DNA of 64,000 nucleotides from Pectobacterium sp. PL152. GTDB taxonomy: Bacteria > Pseudomonadota > Gammaproteobacteria > Enterobacterales > Enterobacteriaceae. Positions 9,680 through 19,363 of this stretch are shown in pieces. The position numbers and the translations under genes were made by a program. The notes under the pieces were generated by a model that ran no database searches, had not been told where the DNA came from, and saw only the letters and a list, made by a program, of their open reading frames with translations. Position 1 is the stretch's first letter. Each line of letters begins with the position of its first letter. The stretch is from NCBI GenBank assembly GCA_021907015.1, contig CP091064.1, forward strand, positions 3,720,001 to 3,784,000, in the 5' to 3' direction.

Positions 9680-12243
9680 TTAGAGCATTTTCTTTAGCTG
9701 ATAAAGCCAATCCAATGCCTGACGCGGCGTGAGCGCATCAGGATCGATGGCTTCCAGCGCTTCCATTGCCGGAGACGGTTCATCATTGCTCAGCAGCGCC
9801 AACTGCGCGCCATCGATATGGCTGGATGACGCATTATTCGATAACGTTTCCAGCTCCTTCAGTTTCTGGCGTGCGCGCTTAATCACTTCTTTCGGTACGC
9901 CAGCCAGTGCGGCGACGGCAAGGCCATAACTTTTGCTGGCTGCACCGTCTTGTACACTGTGCATGAAGGCAATCGTATCGCCGTGTTCGCGCGCATCTAA
10001 ATGCACATTCACCACGCCTTCCATTTTTTCCGGCAGAGTGGTCAGTTCAAAGTAGTGCGTTGCAAACAGCGTCATCGCTTTGATGCGGTTCGCCAGATTT
10101 TCGGCACAGGCCCAGGCCAGCGACAGGCCGTCATAGGTTGAGGTGCCACGACCGATTTCATCCATCAATACCAGACTGTTTTCCGTGGCATTGTGCAGAA
10201 TATTCGCTGTTTCCGTCATTTCCACCATGAAGGTAGAGCGGCCGGAAGCCAGATCGTCGGCGGCACCCACGCGAGTAAAAATACGATCGACGGGGCCAAT
10301 CACCGCCTGATCCGCAGGCACAAAGCAGCCGATATGCGCCATCAGCACAATCAGTGCGGCCTGACGCATATAGGTACTTTTCCCGCCCATGTTGGGGCCG
10401 GTGATAATCAGCATGCGACGCTGTGGCGACAGCGACAGCGGGTTCGAAATAAACGGTTCACGAAGTACTTGCTCGACGACGGGGTGACGACCGCCCGTAA
10501 TTTTGATGCCGGGCTTATCACTCAGCGTCGGGCAGACGTAATTCAGCGTATCGGCACGTTCGGCCAGATTCGTCAGAACGTCCAACTCGGCCAGCGCGGC
10601 TGCACTTTGCTGAAGCTCGGCCAGATGAGGCAGCAGTAGATCGAAAAGCTCATCATAGAGCGCTTTTTCCAGCGCCAGCGCTTTGCCTTTGAGGTCAGAA
10701 CCTTATCTTCGTACTCTTTCAGTTCAGGGATGATGTAGCGTTCGGCATTTTTCAGCGTCTGGCGGCGTACATAGTGGATCGGCACCAGATGGCTTTGACC
10801 GCGACTGACCTGAATGTAATAGCCGTGTACGCCATTAAAGCCGACTTTCAGCGTATCCAGCCCCAGTTTTTCTCGTTCGCGAATCTCCAAACGATCCAGA
10901 TAATCGCTGGCGCCATCGGCAAGCGCACGCCACTCGTCCAGTTCCGCATTATAGCCCGGCGCGATGACGCCACCGTCACGAACCAGCACGGGTGGCGCTT
11001 CGACAACGGCGCGTTCCAGTAAATCGTGCAGCTCATCAAATTGCCCAATCAGACTGACCAGACGACGAACGGAATCAATATCCAGTGGTGCAAGCTGCTC
11101 ACGAATATCGGGGAACTGTTGGAAAGCGTGGCGCATACGAGCCAGATCGCGCGGGCGTGCCGTGCGCAGCGCGAGTCGCGCCAGAATACGCTCCAGATCG
11201 CCGACCTGTCGCAGGTAGGGTTGTAGATCGGGCGTGATGTCCTGCAACGCGCTGATAGCCTGCTGGCGCTGTTTTAGCGCATCAATATCGCGGCTTGGCA
11301 TATGAATCCAGCGCTTCAGCATCCGGCTACCCATGGCGGTTACAGTGCAGTCCAGTACAGCAGCCAGCGTATTCTCCACGCCGCCGGACAGATTTTGCGT
11401 CAGTTCAAGGTTACGACGGGTGGCCGCGTCCATGATGATGCCGTCCTGCTGGCGCTCCATGGTAATCCCGCGGATATGCGGCAGCGAGGTGCGCTGGGTG
11501 TCTTTCGCGTATTGCAGCAGGCAGCCGGCGGCCCGTAATGCGAGCTTGGCCTGCTCTACGCCGAAACCGGTCAGATCGCGGGTGCCAAATTGCAGGTTAA
11601 GCTGCTGGCGTGCGGTATCGGGCTCAAACTCCCACAGCGGACGACGGCGCAGCCCGTGGCGATTTTCGATCAAATCCATGGACTCGAAAGATTCGGGGTA
11701 GAGTAACTCTGCCGGATTGGTGCGTTGTAGTTCGGCTGCCATGGTTTCCCGATCGGTCGGCTCGCTTACGCGAAAGCGCCCTGAGCTGATATCCAGAGTG
11801 GCATAGCCGAATCCCCGACTATCCTGCCAGATCGCTGCCAGCAGGTTATCCTGCTTTTCCTGCAATAGCGCTTCGTCGCTGATGGTTCCTGGCGTGACGA
11901 TGCGCACGACTTTGCGTTCTACTGGGCCTTTGCTGGTAGCGGGATCGCCCACCTGTTCGCATATAGCGACGGATTCGCCCATTTGCACCAGTCTGGCAAG
12001 GTAGTTTTCAACGGCATGATGAGGGACGCCAGCCATTGGTATCGGTTCCCCTGCGGAGGCACCGCGCTTCGTCAGCGAGATATCCAGCAGTTGAGAAGCC
12101 CGCTTGGCATCGTCATAGAACAGTTCGTAGAAATCGCCCATGCGGTAAAACAGCAGGATTTCTGGATGTTCAGCCTTTAGCCTAAAGTACTGCTGCATCA
12201 TGGGAGTGTGGGCAGTGAAATCCTTGTCGGTAGAATCTTTCAT
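9680..12243 (-). pseudogene. mutS: DNA mismatch repair protein MutS, one frameshift
   Basis: MutS recognises base mismatches and small loops and recruits MutL. The start ([20 protein letters not shown]) and the mismatch-contact motif region near [15 protein letters not shown] are intact, as is the C-terminal ATPase ([31 protein letters not shown]). Between them, after [11 protein letters not shown], the frame changes. A run at 10688-10690 reads three bases where the E. coli-like [16 protein letters not shown] requires four. Restored, the protein has about 854 residues. If the lesion is real the ATPase would be lost and the cell would be a mutator. If it is a sequence error the gene is normal. 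Convergent with nlpE. Confidence 0.95.
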
Positions 12244-12389
12244 ATTGATTTTACTCAGTCTTAACGCTTTTGTTCGTTCAGGTGATGGCGCTGGGTTTGA
12301 TGGTCAACCTTGCTGGTGGCACATCACCTGAGCATTGAAATGGAATGCCAGAAGTATACTGACTGACGGATGAAAAACATCACCCGCGA

Positions 12390-12605
12390 ATGCGCTATCT
12401 TATCACTGGTGGCCGTTATTTGGTGTTAGACGACGTTACCAGACTGGGACCGGGATGCGTATGCGATTTTTCCTCTATTGCTCAGGCGCGCGAGGCGGCT
12501 CGCAAGTTTGTCTGGAAAAGGCATAAGGTCAACGAGGTGAGGGTTGAGTCAAGTCGGGGAACAATCAATGTTATTGAGTTTATAATGGGTGACATTTCTG
12601 CCTAA
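12390..12605 (+). CDS. Small hypothetical protein
   Basis: This is a 71-residue open frame starting MRYLITGGRYLVLDDVTRLG and ending IEFIMGDISA. The family is not recognised. It is divergent from mutS and precedes the accessory islet. The frame opens only 27 nt upstream of the ATG, after a stop at 12360, so the start is nearly fixed. The sequence reads like a folded small protein (alternating hydrophobic strands and an amphipathic ARE-AARKFVWKRHK helix), but no function can be given. Confidence 0.5.
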   Translation: MRYLITGGRYLVLDDVTRLGPGCVCDFSSIAQAREAARKFVWKRHKVNEVRVESSRGTINVIEFIMGDISA

Positions 12606-12806
12606 TACCGCAGTCAACCATAGGGTAAGATTGGAGTAGCAAAAGAAGGTGTTAGTCATCGACAATGGGTTCAAACAATTGGCTCGTCAGGAATTGAGAA
12701 AGTAACGGATTGAGCCGAAGGGCTGAAAGTTAGCTGATTAGCAAAACAGATAACCAAGGGAATGGATGATGGTTATCAATGTTCTTTAACGTCAAGGATG
12801 CGAAAT
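12606..12806. other. Non-coding stretch at the islet border
   Basis: No gene is visible. A 29-codon open stretch ending at about 12711 (residues GKIGVAKEGVSHRQWVQTIG and on) has protein-like composition but no start. It could be the tail of a decayed gene. Base composition falls towards A+T from here to about 14.7 kb. Confidence 0.35.
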
Positions 12807-13600
12807 ATGGACAATTACCTAAATAGAAATAGTGTTAATAATCAATATTTTTTGGCTATGGCTCAGGCCGCCGCGCTTGATCTAATGAAAACGGCCAGAA
12901 TTGTTTCCTCTCGCCATATTAACGATCTTTTTCTTAAAGCAAAGTTTGAGGATGAAATTCGGCGTTTTTCCAATGGAAATCTGGACATCGTTAGAAATGC
13001 CAGTAGCTCATCGGAATGTCAGATTGCTATTAATAATATCAAGGAAGAGTGCGCTAATATTGAAAAACAAGGAACAATGCTTTCTCTTGAAAAAGCCAAG
13101 GTATTTATTACCATCAATATGGAGAAAAGAGAGAAGGAAATTGGTTATACAATAAATGCAATCGGTGTGATGGTTGGTGGTGCTCAGGTTTTTCTGGAAT
13201 TGGTGTTATCGCCAGCGCGACATCTTTTGTCGGTAAGTTTATTGGTGCTCATATTGTATTAAACGGCGTAAGTTCATCTATGGAAAATTTTCTACATCTT
13301 ATTGGTCGTGATAATAGCGTCGGGTTTATGAAGTCTGGCTATATACATACAGCAGAATTTCTAGGGTTTGATAAAAGATCAGGACTGTTAGCTTATCATT
13401 CAGTCGATCTTGTCACTTCATTCTATGGCATCGTAAAATTAACACTAAAACCTGATGCTTGGAGGCTTTTTCGATATATTCCCAGCGATTATTATAGAAA
13501 AATAAATACGATGAGCAGAGCATCGCTGATGTTGAAGATGATCGGGGCTGGAAATAAGATACGAATAATGTCTGATATATATAAAGATGACTCTCTTTAA
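12807..13600 (+). pseudogene. DUF4225-like protein, one frameshift
   Basis: The ATG at 12807 is preferred to 12762 because AAGGA lies 8 nt upstream of it. The first part (MDNYLNRNSVNNQYFLAMAQ) is helical. It ends in a glycine-rich hydrophobic stretch (INAIGVMVGGAQVFLGIGVI) that crosses a frameshift near 13195, where a G appears to be missing. The rest (HIVLNGVSSSMENFLHLIGR to MIGAGNKIRIM) continues in the -1 frame. The restored protein has about 264 residues. It resembles DUF4225 proteins of enterobacteria, whose role is unknown. It is convergent with an hcp-linked membrane-protein gene, so an effector role is possible but unproven. Confidence 0.6.
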
Positions 13601-13603
13601 GAT

Positions 13604-13628
13604 AATGGGCTGGATTAGCCCATTTTTC
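13604..13628. terminator. Terminator between convergent islet genes
   Basis: AATGGGCT and AGCCCATT form a perfect 8-bp stem around GGATT, followed by TTTTCTTTC. It lies 4 nt past the DUF4225-like stop and 6 nt beyond the end of the minus-strand membrane-protein gene. Confidence 0.8.
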
Positions 13629-13633
13629 TTTCT

Positions 13634-13955
13634 TTAGATAGAGTATGATTTGTATGCTAAGTTCATTGGGATAAGGTAATGTATAGTTAAAGTGAAAAAT
13701 ATCGTAAATATAAAATGAACCAATATTTCCACTCCATCATTGGATATGTTAAATAGGGCATTGATGATAAATGAAGAGATAAGAATTGCTAATATGAAAA
13801 ACCCATTGAAAAATGCCTTTTTCAGTGAGTGTGTTAACCTCGATAAGGTTTCCTCACTATTACCTCCACGAGAAATTAATTTTTTTCATTTTAGTAATGT
13901 CGTTTTGTGTGAAACCATTCTCTAAGAGTTCTTTCTCTATCTCTTGGTCATTCAT
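13634..13955 (-). pseudogene. Small two-helix membrane protein downstream of hcp, one frameshift
   Basis: Read on the minus strand, a good ribosome-binding site (AGGAG) precedes ATG at 13955. The frame gives MNDQEIEKELLENGFTQNDI, then meets a run of seven A (13880-13886). With six A the frame stays open to a stop at 13634, giving about 106 residues. The remainder has an amphipathic part (SEETLSRLTHSLKKAF), then two hydrophobic helices (FNGFFILAILISSFIINALF and EILVHFIFTIFFTLTIHYLI). The family is not recognised. Small helical membrane proteins next to hcp genes are often immunity proteins, but that is inference. Confidence 0.55.
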
Positions 13956-14030
13956 GGTTTTTTTCTCCTAACTTTTATTATACTTTATAGGGCGTAGCAA
14001 TATGTTAACACTATCGCCCACAGCTATGTA

Positions 14031-14510
14031 TTAGTAAGCTGAATCAGTCCATAAGAGGAAAGAACTGGTTCTTGCTACCACATGCTCCCATTCGATTGAT
14101 GCAAACTTGAACGAAATGCTTTCCTGTGGCTGGGTTTCATTATGTGTTAATGAGTTAGGATAGAAAAACTGAATGTCATTGATAATGGCGTCTCTTAGCA
14201 CCATTTTAAAATAGAGTTCGTTGCCACCCGCTTGAGAGGTCCTGTAGAACAGGAATTCACAGGTTAGTTTTTCGTTATCACCTAATGCCTGTGCCAGAAG
14301 AGGCGTTGCCTTATCTATCGGTTTTCTGATTTCCACAGGGTTGAGGGAAACATTATCCTGCCGAGTTATTCGATTCATTAACTCATAAACAAAAATTTCA
14401 TCTTCATGAGAAGCCTGATATTTGTTGCCAATCGAGTCTGCACTTGAACAGCCCGCAGAGATAAGACCTTGTTTGATGCCAGTGAGTTTTAGGTAGATCA
14501 AATTCGCCAT
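14031..14510 (-). CDS. hcp: Hcp-family type VI secretion protein (orphan)
   Basis: Hcp forms the hexameric tube of the type VI secretion system and carries effectors within its ring. The 159-residue protein starts MANLIYLKLTGIKQGLISAG and includes HEDEIFVYELMNRI. Its middle DKATPLLAQALGDNEKLTCE, the FYRTSQAGGNELYFKMVLRD strand and an IEWEHVVARTSSFLLW C-terminus are all typical of the Hcp1-like family. No toxin extension is attached. No other type VI genes are in the window, so this is a satellite hcp, whose product would be used by an apparatus encoded elsewhere. The membrane-protein gene starts 75 nt downstream in the same direction. Confidence 0.88.
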   Translation of the reverse strand: MANLIYLKLTGIKQGLISAGCSSADSIGNKYQASHEDEIFVYELMNRITRQDNVSLNPVEIRKPIDKATPLLAQALGDNEKLTCEFLFYRTSQAGGNELYFKMVLRDAIINDIQFFYPNSLTHNETQPQESISFKFASIEWEHVVARTSSFLLWTDSAY

Positions 14511-14727
14511 TATTTATTCCCTAATGTTATCCATAATCCTGCCCCATAAATCCTTTTTCCTTATGGGTGGGTAATTTCTACATTTTTTAATCAATGAGTC
14601 AATAGTGGTTATCGTGTGGTGTATATCACTCAGCATGATTGATTTCTGAAGTGATTAACATGCTAATTATTTTTAACTTAACTAACCAGAGGAGAGCAGG
14701 AGGGACTGTACAACTCTTTATATTGGG

Positions 14728-15465
14728 CTAGTTTATCAGTGTGAAAAAGATAAGAGGGGCCAGTTTTCCAAAATAGTCTGGGTGCGCGAGGCGGTACGCA
14801 AGTATTCCCAATGACGTGATGCCTCGCGCTGATCCCTTATTCTGCGCGTGATTCAATGGCCTGAGTTTTTGCCAGCTCGGCAGATTTTTCAGGCGCTGTG
14901 AGTAGCGATGAATATTCGGGAAGCGCTCACCTGGAACGAGTCTCTCCACGACGGTGTTAATAACAAAGCCCAGCATAATATCTGCGCCACTCAGCTTATC
15001 GCCCACTATAAATTCCCGTGAAGATAACGCATCGTCTAAGAATGAAAAGACTTTCTCGAATTCTTTGTCAGCGTAATCTTCGAGGAAATTCAGCGTTGTG
15101 CCAGTATTCTTTTCAAACTCGCCAAAGATCTTCAATAAAACCGGGAGCATGGCGGAGCTTTCCGCAAAGTGTATCCATTGAAGGTAGTCAATGTATTCGG
15201 CCGCGTTTGCATCCGGCGCCAGGTGTTTTGCGTGGCGATTGATCAGGTATTCAACGATAGCGCCGGATTCTGCGATGATCTTGCCATCCTCTTCAATCAA
15301 CGGTGATTTACCTAAAGGATGGATCGCTCTCAAGGAGGCCGGTGCTAAATGCGTTTTTTCATCCCGCTGATATCTGACAAGCTCATAAGGTATCCCTGCT
15401 TCTTCAAGCAGCCAGAGGATACGCACAGACCGTGAATCATTAAGATGATGCAATTTTAATCCCAT
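14728..15465 (-). CDS. Glutathione S-transferase family protein (C-terminus probably altered by a frameshift)
   Basis: The N-terminal thioredoxin-like domain (MGLKLHHLNDSRSVRILWLL) has the conserved cis-proline and ESGAI glutathione motif (LGKSPLIEEDGKIIAESGAI). The C-terminal all-helical domain carries the LSGADIMLG N-cap motif. The substrate is not known. As written the protein is 245 residues, with an unusual tail after LPSWQK. If the T run at 14866-14870 had one more base, the protein would end TQAIESRAE with a stop at 14837, about 209 residues, the normal family length. The long tail is therefore probably an artefact. Confidence 0.85.
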   Translation of the reverse strand: MGLKLHHLNDSRSVRILWLLEEAGIPYELVRYQRDEKTHLAPASLRAIHPLGKSPLIEEDGKIIAESGAIVEYLINRHAKHLAPDANAAEYIDYLQWIHFAESSAMLPVLLKIFGEFEKNTGTTLNFLEDYADKEFEKVFSFLDDALSSREFIVGDKLSGADIMLGFVINTVVERLVPGERFPNIHRYSQRLKNLPSWQKLRPLNHAQNKGSARGITSLGILAYRLAHPDYFGKLAPLIFFTLIN

Positions 15466-15660
15466 ATCACGCTTCCTTAAGTCCTGATGGTTTGAGCTGA
15501 TCGCTATGATGTTGTTTCCATTACGCGTATTGATCGCATGTCACACAGGCAGAGTAGCGGTTCTGCTGGCTCACGGCTAACAAGGCTATTTTGAGGGGGC
15601 ATAAATATTTTTATGAGATGGTTATGCCCACGAATGCTGGATAAAAAACATGACCCGCTA

Positions 15661-16428
15661 TCACCGCACCACACACATCGGTTGTCCTGAAACGGGTTCG
15701 GCGTGGATCTCCGCATCAATGCTGAACACCTGCTGTAGTAATGCCGGTTTCATTACCTCGTGCGGTGAGCCCTGCGCCATCACACGTCCACCTGCCAGCA
15801 TCACCAGATGATCGCAGTAGCGGCTGGCCTGATTCAGATCGTGCAGGACGGTCACCACCGTTTTACCCGCCTGATTCAGTTCACGTAGCAGCTTCATTAA
15901 CTCGACCTGATGATTGATATCGAGGTAGGTGGTCGGTTCATCGAGCAGGACGACGGGCGTATCCTGTGCCAGCAGCATCGCCAGAAACGCCCGCTGACGC
16001 TGTCCACCGGACAAATCGGTTAACCGTTTGTCGGCGAGGTCGACGATGTGCGTTTTCTCCATTGCGAGCTGCACGCGCTGGCGATCGTCCTGCGATAATC
16101 GTCCCCACAGTGATAGCCAAGGGCTACGTCCGTAGGCCACCATGTCACGCACGGTGATCCCCTCTGGCGTCAAATGCTGCTGCGGTAACAGCGCCAGATG
16201 GCGCGAGAGCTGGCGGGCAGAGAACGCAGAGAGCGGCTTGCCGTTGAGCTGAATAACGCCGGATTCCGGGGTAAGCAGCTTGGCAAAGCACTTCAGCAGC
16301 GTTGATTTGCCGCAGCCGTTGGGGCCGAGCAGGGCGGTAATTTTTCCGGCGGGTAGCGACAGCGACAATCCGTCAAGAATACGCTTGTCGCCATAGCCCG
16401 CCGTCAGGTTTTGTGTTGTCAGTTCCAT
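15661..16428 (-). CDS. fecE: Ferric dicitrate ABC transporter, ATP-binding protein
   Basis: FecE powers uptake of iron delivered by FecB through FecCD. Of 255 residues, the Walker A (LLGPNGCGKSTLL), signature (LTDLSGGQRQRAFLAMLLAQ), Walker B (TPVVLLDEPTTYLD) and H-loop (TVLHDLNQASRY) are all intact. It starts directly after the fecD stop (TAA then ATG) and is the last gene of fecABCDE. It is the only gene of the fec cluster without a frameshift here. Confidence 0.95.
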   Translation of the reverse strand: MELTTQNLTAGYGDKRILDGLSLSLPAGKITALLGPNGCGKSTLLKCFAKLLTPESGVIQLNGKPLSAFSARQLSRHLALLPQQHLTPEGITVRDMVAYGRSPWLSLWGRLSQDDRQRVQLAMEKTHIVDLADKRLTDLSGGQRQRAFLAMLLAQDTPVVLLDEPTTYLDINHQVELMKLLRELNQAGKTVVTVLHDLNQASRYCDHLVMLAGGRVMAQGSPHEVMKPALLQQVFSIDAEIHAEPVSGQPMCVVR

Positions 16429-17386
16429 TTAGCGCATTCTCACGAGAAGCCAAAAAAACCAGGGCGCGCCGATAATGGCAGTGAGCACCCCTGCGGGTAA
16501 TTCCATTGGCGGGTTCAGCGTGCGTGCCAGCAGATCGGCAAGCAGCAATACCAGCGCACCGGCAGTGGCAGAAGCAGGAAGGAGCCAGCGGTGCCGTCCC
16601 CCACCAAGTAGCGAATGAGATGTGGCACCACGAGGCTGATAAAGCCGATGGGGCCGCAGACGGCCACGCTGGTTGCGGCGAGTGCGACGGCGAGCGCCAG
16701 CCCCAGAACTGAACGCGCCTGATGTTGACGCCCAGCGTACTGGCGCGATCGTCGCCCAGCGCTAACAGATCCAGATCGCGGCAAAAGCGCAGACTGAGCG
16801 GAATGAGTACGCTGAGAACGGGCAGTGCGGCCATGACGAATGACCAGTCACGTCCCCACAGGCTACCCGTCAGCCACAGCAGCGCATTGTTGATATCCTG
16901 CGGACGGGAGAGAATCAGGTAGTCGGTGACGCTTGCCCAGATGGCGGATAGCGCGACGCCGATGAGCGCCAGCCGCATCGGGGATGATGTTCCCGCGATG
17001 AGTCTCAGGAGCAGCAACCCGGCGATGCCCCCGATAAACGCGAGCAGCGGTAGCCAGATCACGGGCAGCGCAGGCACCAGCATCAGTGCGCCGACGGTCG
17101 CCAGACTTGCCGCGTGGTTCACGCCGAGAATATCCGGTGATGCCAGCGGGTTACGCACAATCCCTTGCACCAACACGCCGGAAATGGCCAGCGCGGCGCC
17201 GACAAACAGCGCCAGCAGCACGCGTGGCAGGCGATACTGTGTCAGCACATAATGATGTTCGTTGGTGCTGTGCCAGCCGCTCATCAGCGCCGACCACGGC
17301 AGCGGAATCGCGCCCATGCGCAGCGACAGAATGCCGATCGTCAGTAGCAGCAGCGTAATTGAAACAAACACAATAACGGGGCGCAT
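16429..17386 (-). pseudogene. fecD: Ferric dicitrate ABC permease FecD, two frameshifts
   Basis: FecD is one of the two inner-membrane permease subunits (BtuC/FecCD family). The first two-thirds, including LVQGIVRNPLASPDILGVNH and LLWLTGSLWGRDWSF, matches E. coli FecD. A first break lies in a C run at 16701-16704, after which LALAVALAATSVAVCGPIGF continues in another frame. A second lies in the C run at 16598-16602, after which ATAGALVLLLADLLART and ELPAGVLTAIIGAPWFFWLL complete the protein. One extra base at each point restores about 319 residues. The start overlaps the fecC stop by one base. Confidence 0.92.
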
Positions 17387-18380
17387 TATCCTCGCCTCCT
17401 TGCCAGCCAGACGAAACAGGGGGCACCGATGAGCGCCAGTACCGCGCCAGCAGGCAGTTCGCCCGGCCAGGCGAGCGCGCGGGCAAGCAGATCGGCCAGT
17501 AACATAAACGCCGCACCCATCAGCATGCTCATGGGGAGCAGCTTTCTTTGGTCGTAACCGATCCAGAAACGCGCCAGATGCGGTATCAACAGGCCGATAA
17601 ACGCGACCGGACCGGCGACGCTCACGCAGGCACCCACCAGAATCAGCACGGCCAGATTGAGGATCAGGCGCAGGCGACCTAAGTTGACGCCCAGCGTGTG
17701 GGCGCTCACGTCACCGATGTTCAGCAGATTAAGTTGGTTAGACAGCAGCAGGACAACAGGCGTGACGGTGATGACAAACGGGAAGAGTTGCCAGAATTCC
17801 ACCCAGCGCGCGTGCGATACGCCGCCCGCCAGCCAGTAAAAATGCCATAGGCGTGATCTTCCGCTAGCAGAAGCGTAATCCGCGTTAAGGCCATGCACAG
17901 CGCAGAAAGCGCGACGCCCGCCAGAATCAGCCGATTGCGATCGAGCGTTTGTCGCCAGCCGCCGCCTGCGGCCATCACCATCAGCCAGCATAGGCCGCCG
18001 CCGCAGGCGGCAACAAAGGCGATAGGGTAACCGGAGAGTGAAGAACTGAATGCGCTGGTCAGCGCCATTGCCAACGCCGCGCCGCTGTTGATGCCGAGCA
18101 GAGAAGGAGAAGCCAGAGGATTATGGGTCAACGTCTGAAGCAGGGCGCCGGACAATGCCAGACTGGCGCCGATCAGGACGGCAACCAGACTGCGTGGCAG
18201 ACGCAAGTTGAGCACTAACGCCTCCGGAAGCGAAGAAGGCGAGCCCGTTACCAGCGCCTTGACGGCACTCAAAGCGGGAATGGGGATCGCGGAATAACAG
18301 AACAGACTAAGCCAGAACACGCCCAGCAGTGCTGCTATCGGCCATCCCCAACGCCAGAACGGATGAAAGCCTTGCCTCAT
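17386..18380 (-). pseudogene. fecC: Ferric dicitrate ABC permease FecC, one frameshift
   Basis: FecC is the other permease subunit for ferric citrate. NLRLPRSLVAVLIGASLALS, HNPLASPSLLGINSGAALAM and ITLLLAEDHAYGIF are collinear with E. coli FecC. After that the match jumps to the next frame (YWLAGGVSHARW to VLALIGAPCFVWLARRRG). The A run at 17838-17842 is one base short. Restored length is about 332 residues. The start overlaps the fecB stop as ATGA, and the stop overlaps the fecD start, so translation of the three is coupled. Confidence 0.92.
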
Positions 18381-19290
18381 TGCTCGCTGCTGACGCTAAC
18401 GGGCTGATGCTTAAAAATCTTCACCGTATCGCTGCCGATGCGTTCCGCAGCAAAAATGCCGCGCATCCGCGCCCAGGCGTTACTGTCTACGGCGGCAATC
18501 TGTTGTTTTGCTGGGCTTCCAGCATGTTCCAGAGCGCATCCTGCTGCCAGCGTTTGACGATACTTTCTTCGCGGTAGTGCGTCACAATCAGCCACTGTGG
18601 ATTAATCGCCAGCAGCTGTTCCAGATTGATCGAGGCCATAGGGGCATTATTAATCGGTTTAGGCACACTCAGGCCGAGTGCGGCCAGCACGCTGCCAGTG
18701 TAGGCATCGCTGGAGTACAGGTTAAACTGCTGCTCGCGCGAGGTGCCGAAGACCACATTCGTCCCTTTGGGAAGCTGGTCGGCGTAGGCTTTCATGGTCT
18801 CGCGGTGCTGAGTGAGGCGAGCCTGCATCGCATTGTCTTTCCCCAACACCTTGCCGATGATCTCTGCTGAGTGCAGGTTTTCTTCATAGGTTTCGTTGCG
18901 CGACTTCAGCAGCAGCACTGGTGCGATCGCTTTCAGTGCGGTGTAAATGCCGCTATGGCGGCTGCTGTCGGCAATAATCAAATCCGGCTTCAGCGCGCTG
19001 ATGGCTTCCAGGCTCGGTTGCGCGCGTGTGCCTACGGAATGCCAGGGTTTTAGGTGCTCACGGACATCTGCCAGGATCCGGTCTGGATCGTTGTCATCGG
19101 CGATGCCGACCGGGCTGACGTCTATCGCCGCTAGCGCATCGGCAAAAGACAGTTCCAGTACCACAATGCGTTGAGGCGGCGTGTCGAGCGTAAAAGAACC
19201 CTGCTCATCCTGCACCGTTACGGCATTGGCGCGGCCCAGTCCAAACAGACACAGTGTTGCAATCAGTGCGACGCGAATTAGAGCAAACAT
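18377..19290 (-). pseudogene. fecB: Periplasmic ferric dicitrate-binding protein FecB, one frameshift
   Basis: FecB captures iron-citrate in the periplasm and passes it to FecCD. A signal peptide (MFALIRVALIATLCLFGLGR.ANA) is followed by VTVQDEQGSFTLDTPPQRIV and the class III binding-protein core (VGTRAQPSLEAISALKPDLI; FGTSREQQFNLYSSDAYTG). After HYREESIVKRWQQDALWNML the frame breaks at a T run (18506-18509, one base short). The end (VDSNAWARMRGIFAAERIG) continues in the neighbouring frame to a stop at 18377. Restored, it is about 304 residues, as in E. coli. Confidence 0.92.
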
Positions 19291-19363
19291 AGCGTAACTC
19301 CATAATGGTCATCAATCGTGAACGAAAGTCAGGCCGGGCAGAGGCCCGGCGAGTGCGTGGCGA

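Noticed and set aside
13740-13925. A 61-codon plus-strand frame in the islet
   Set aside because: It lies antisense to the membrane-protein gene that has a ribosome-binding site, two helices and a terminator, and has no ribosome-binding site of its own.
16506-17358. Plus-strand frames within fecD and fecC
   Set aside because: They are antisense to clear permease-coding sequence and have shadow-like composition.
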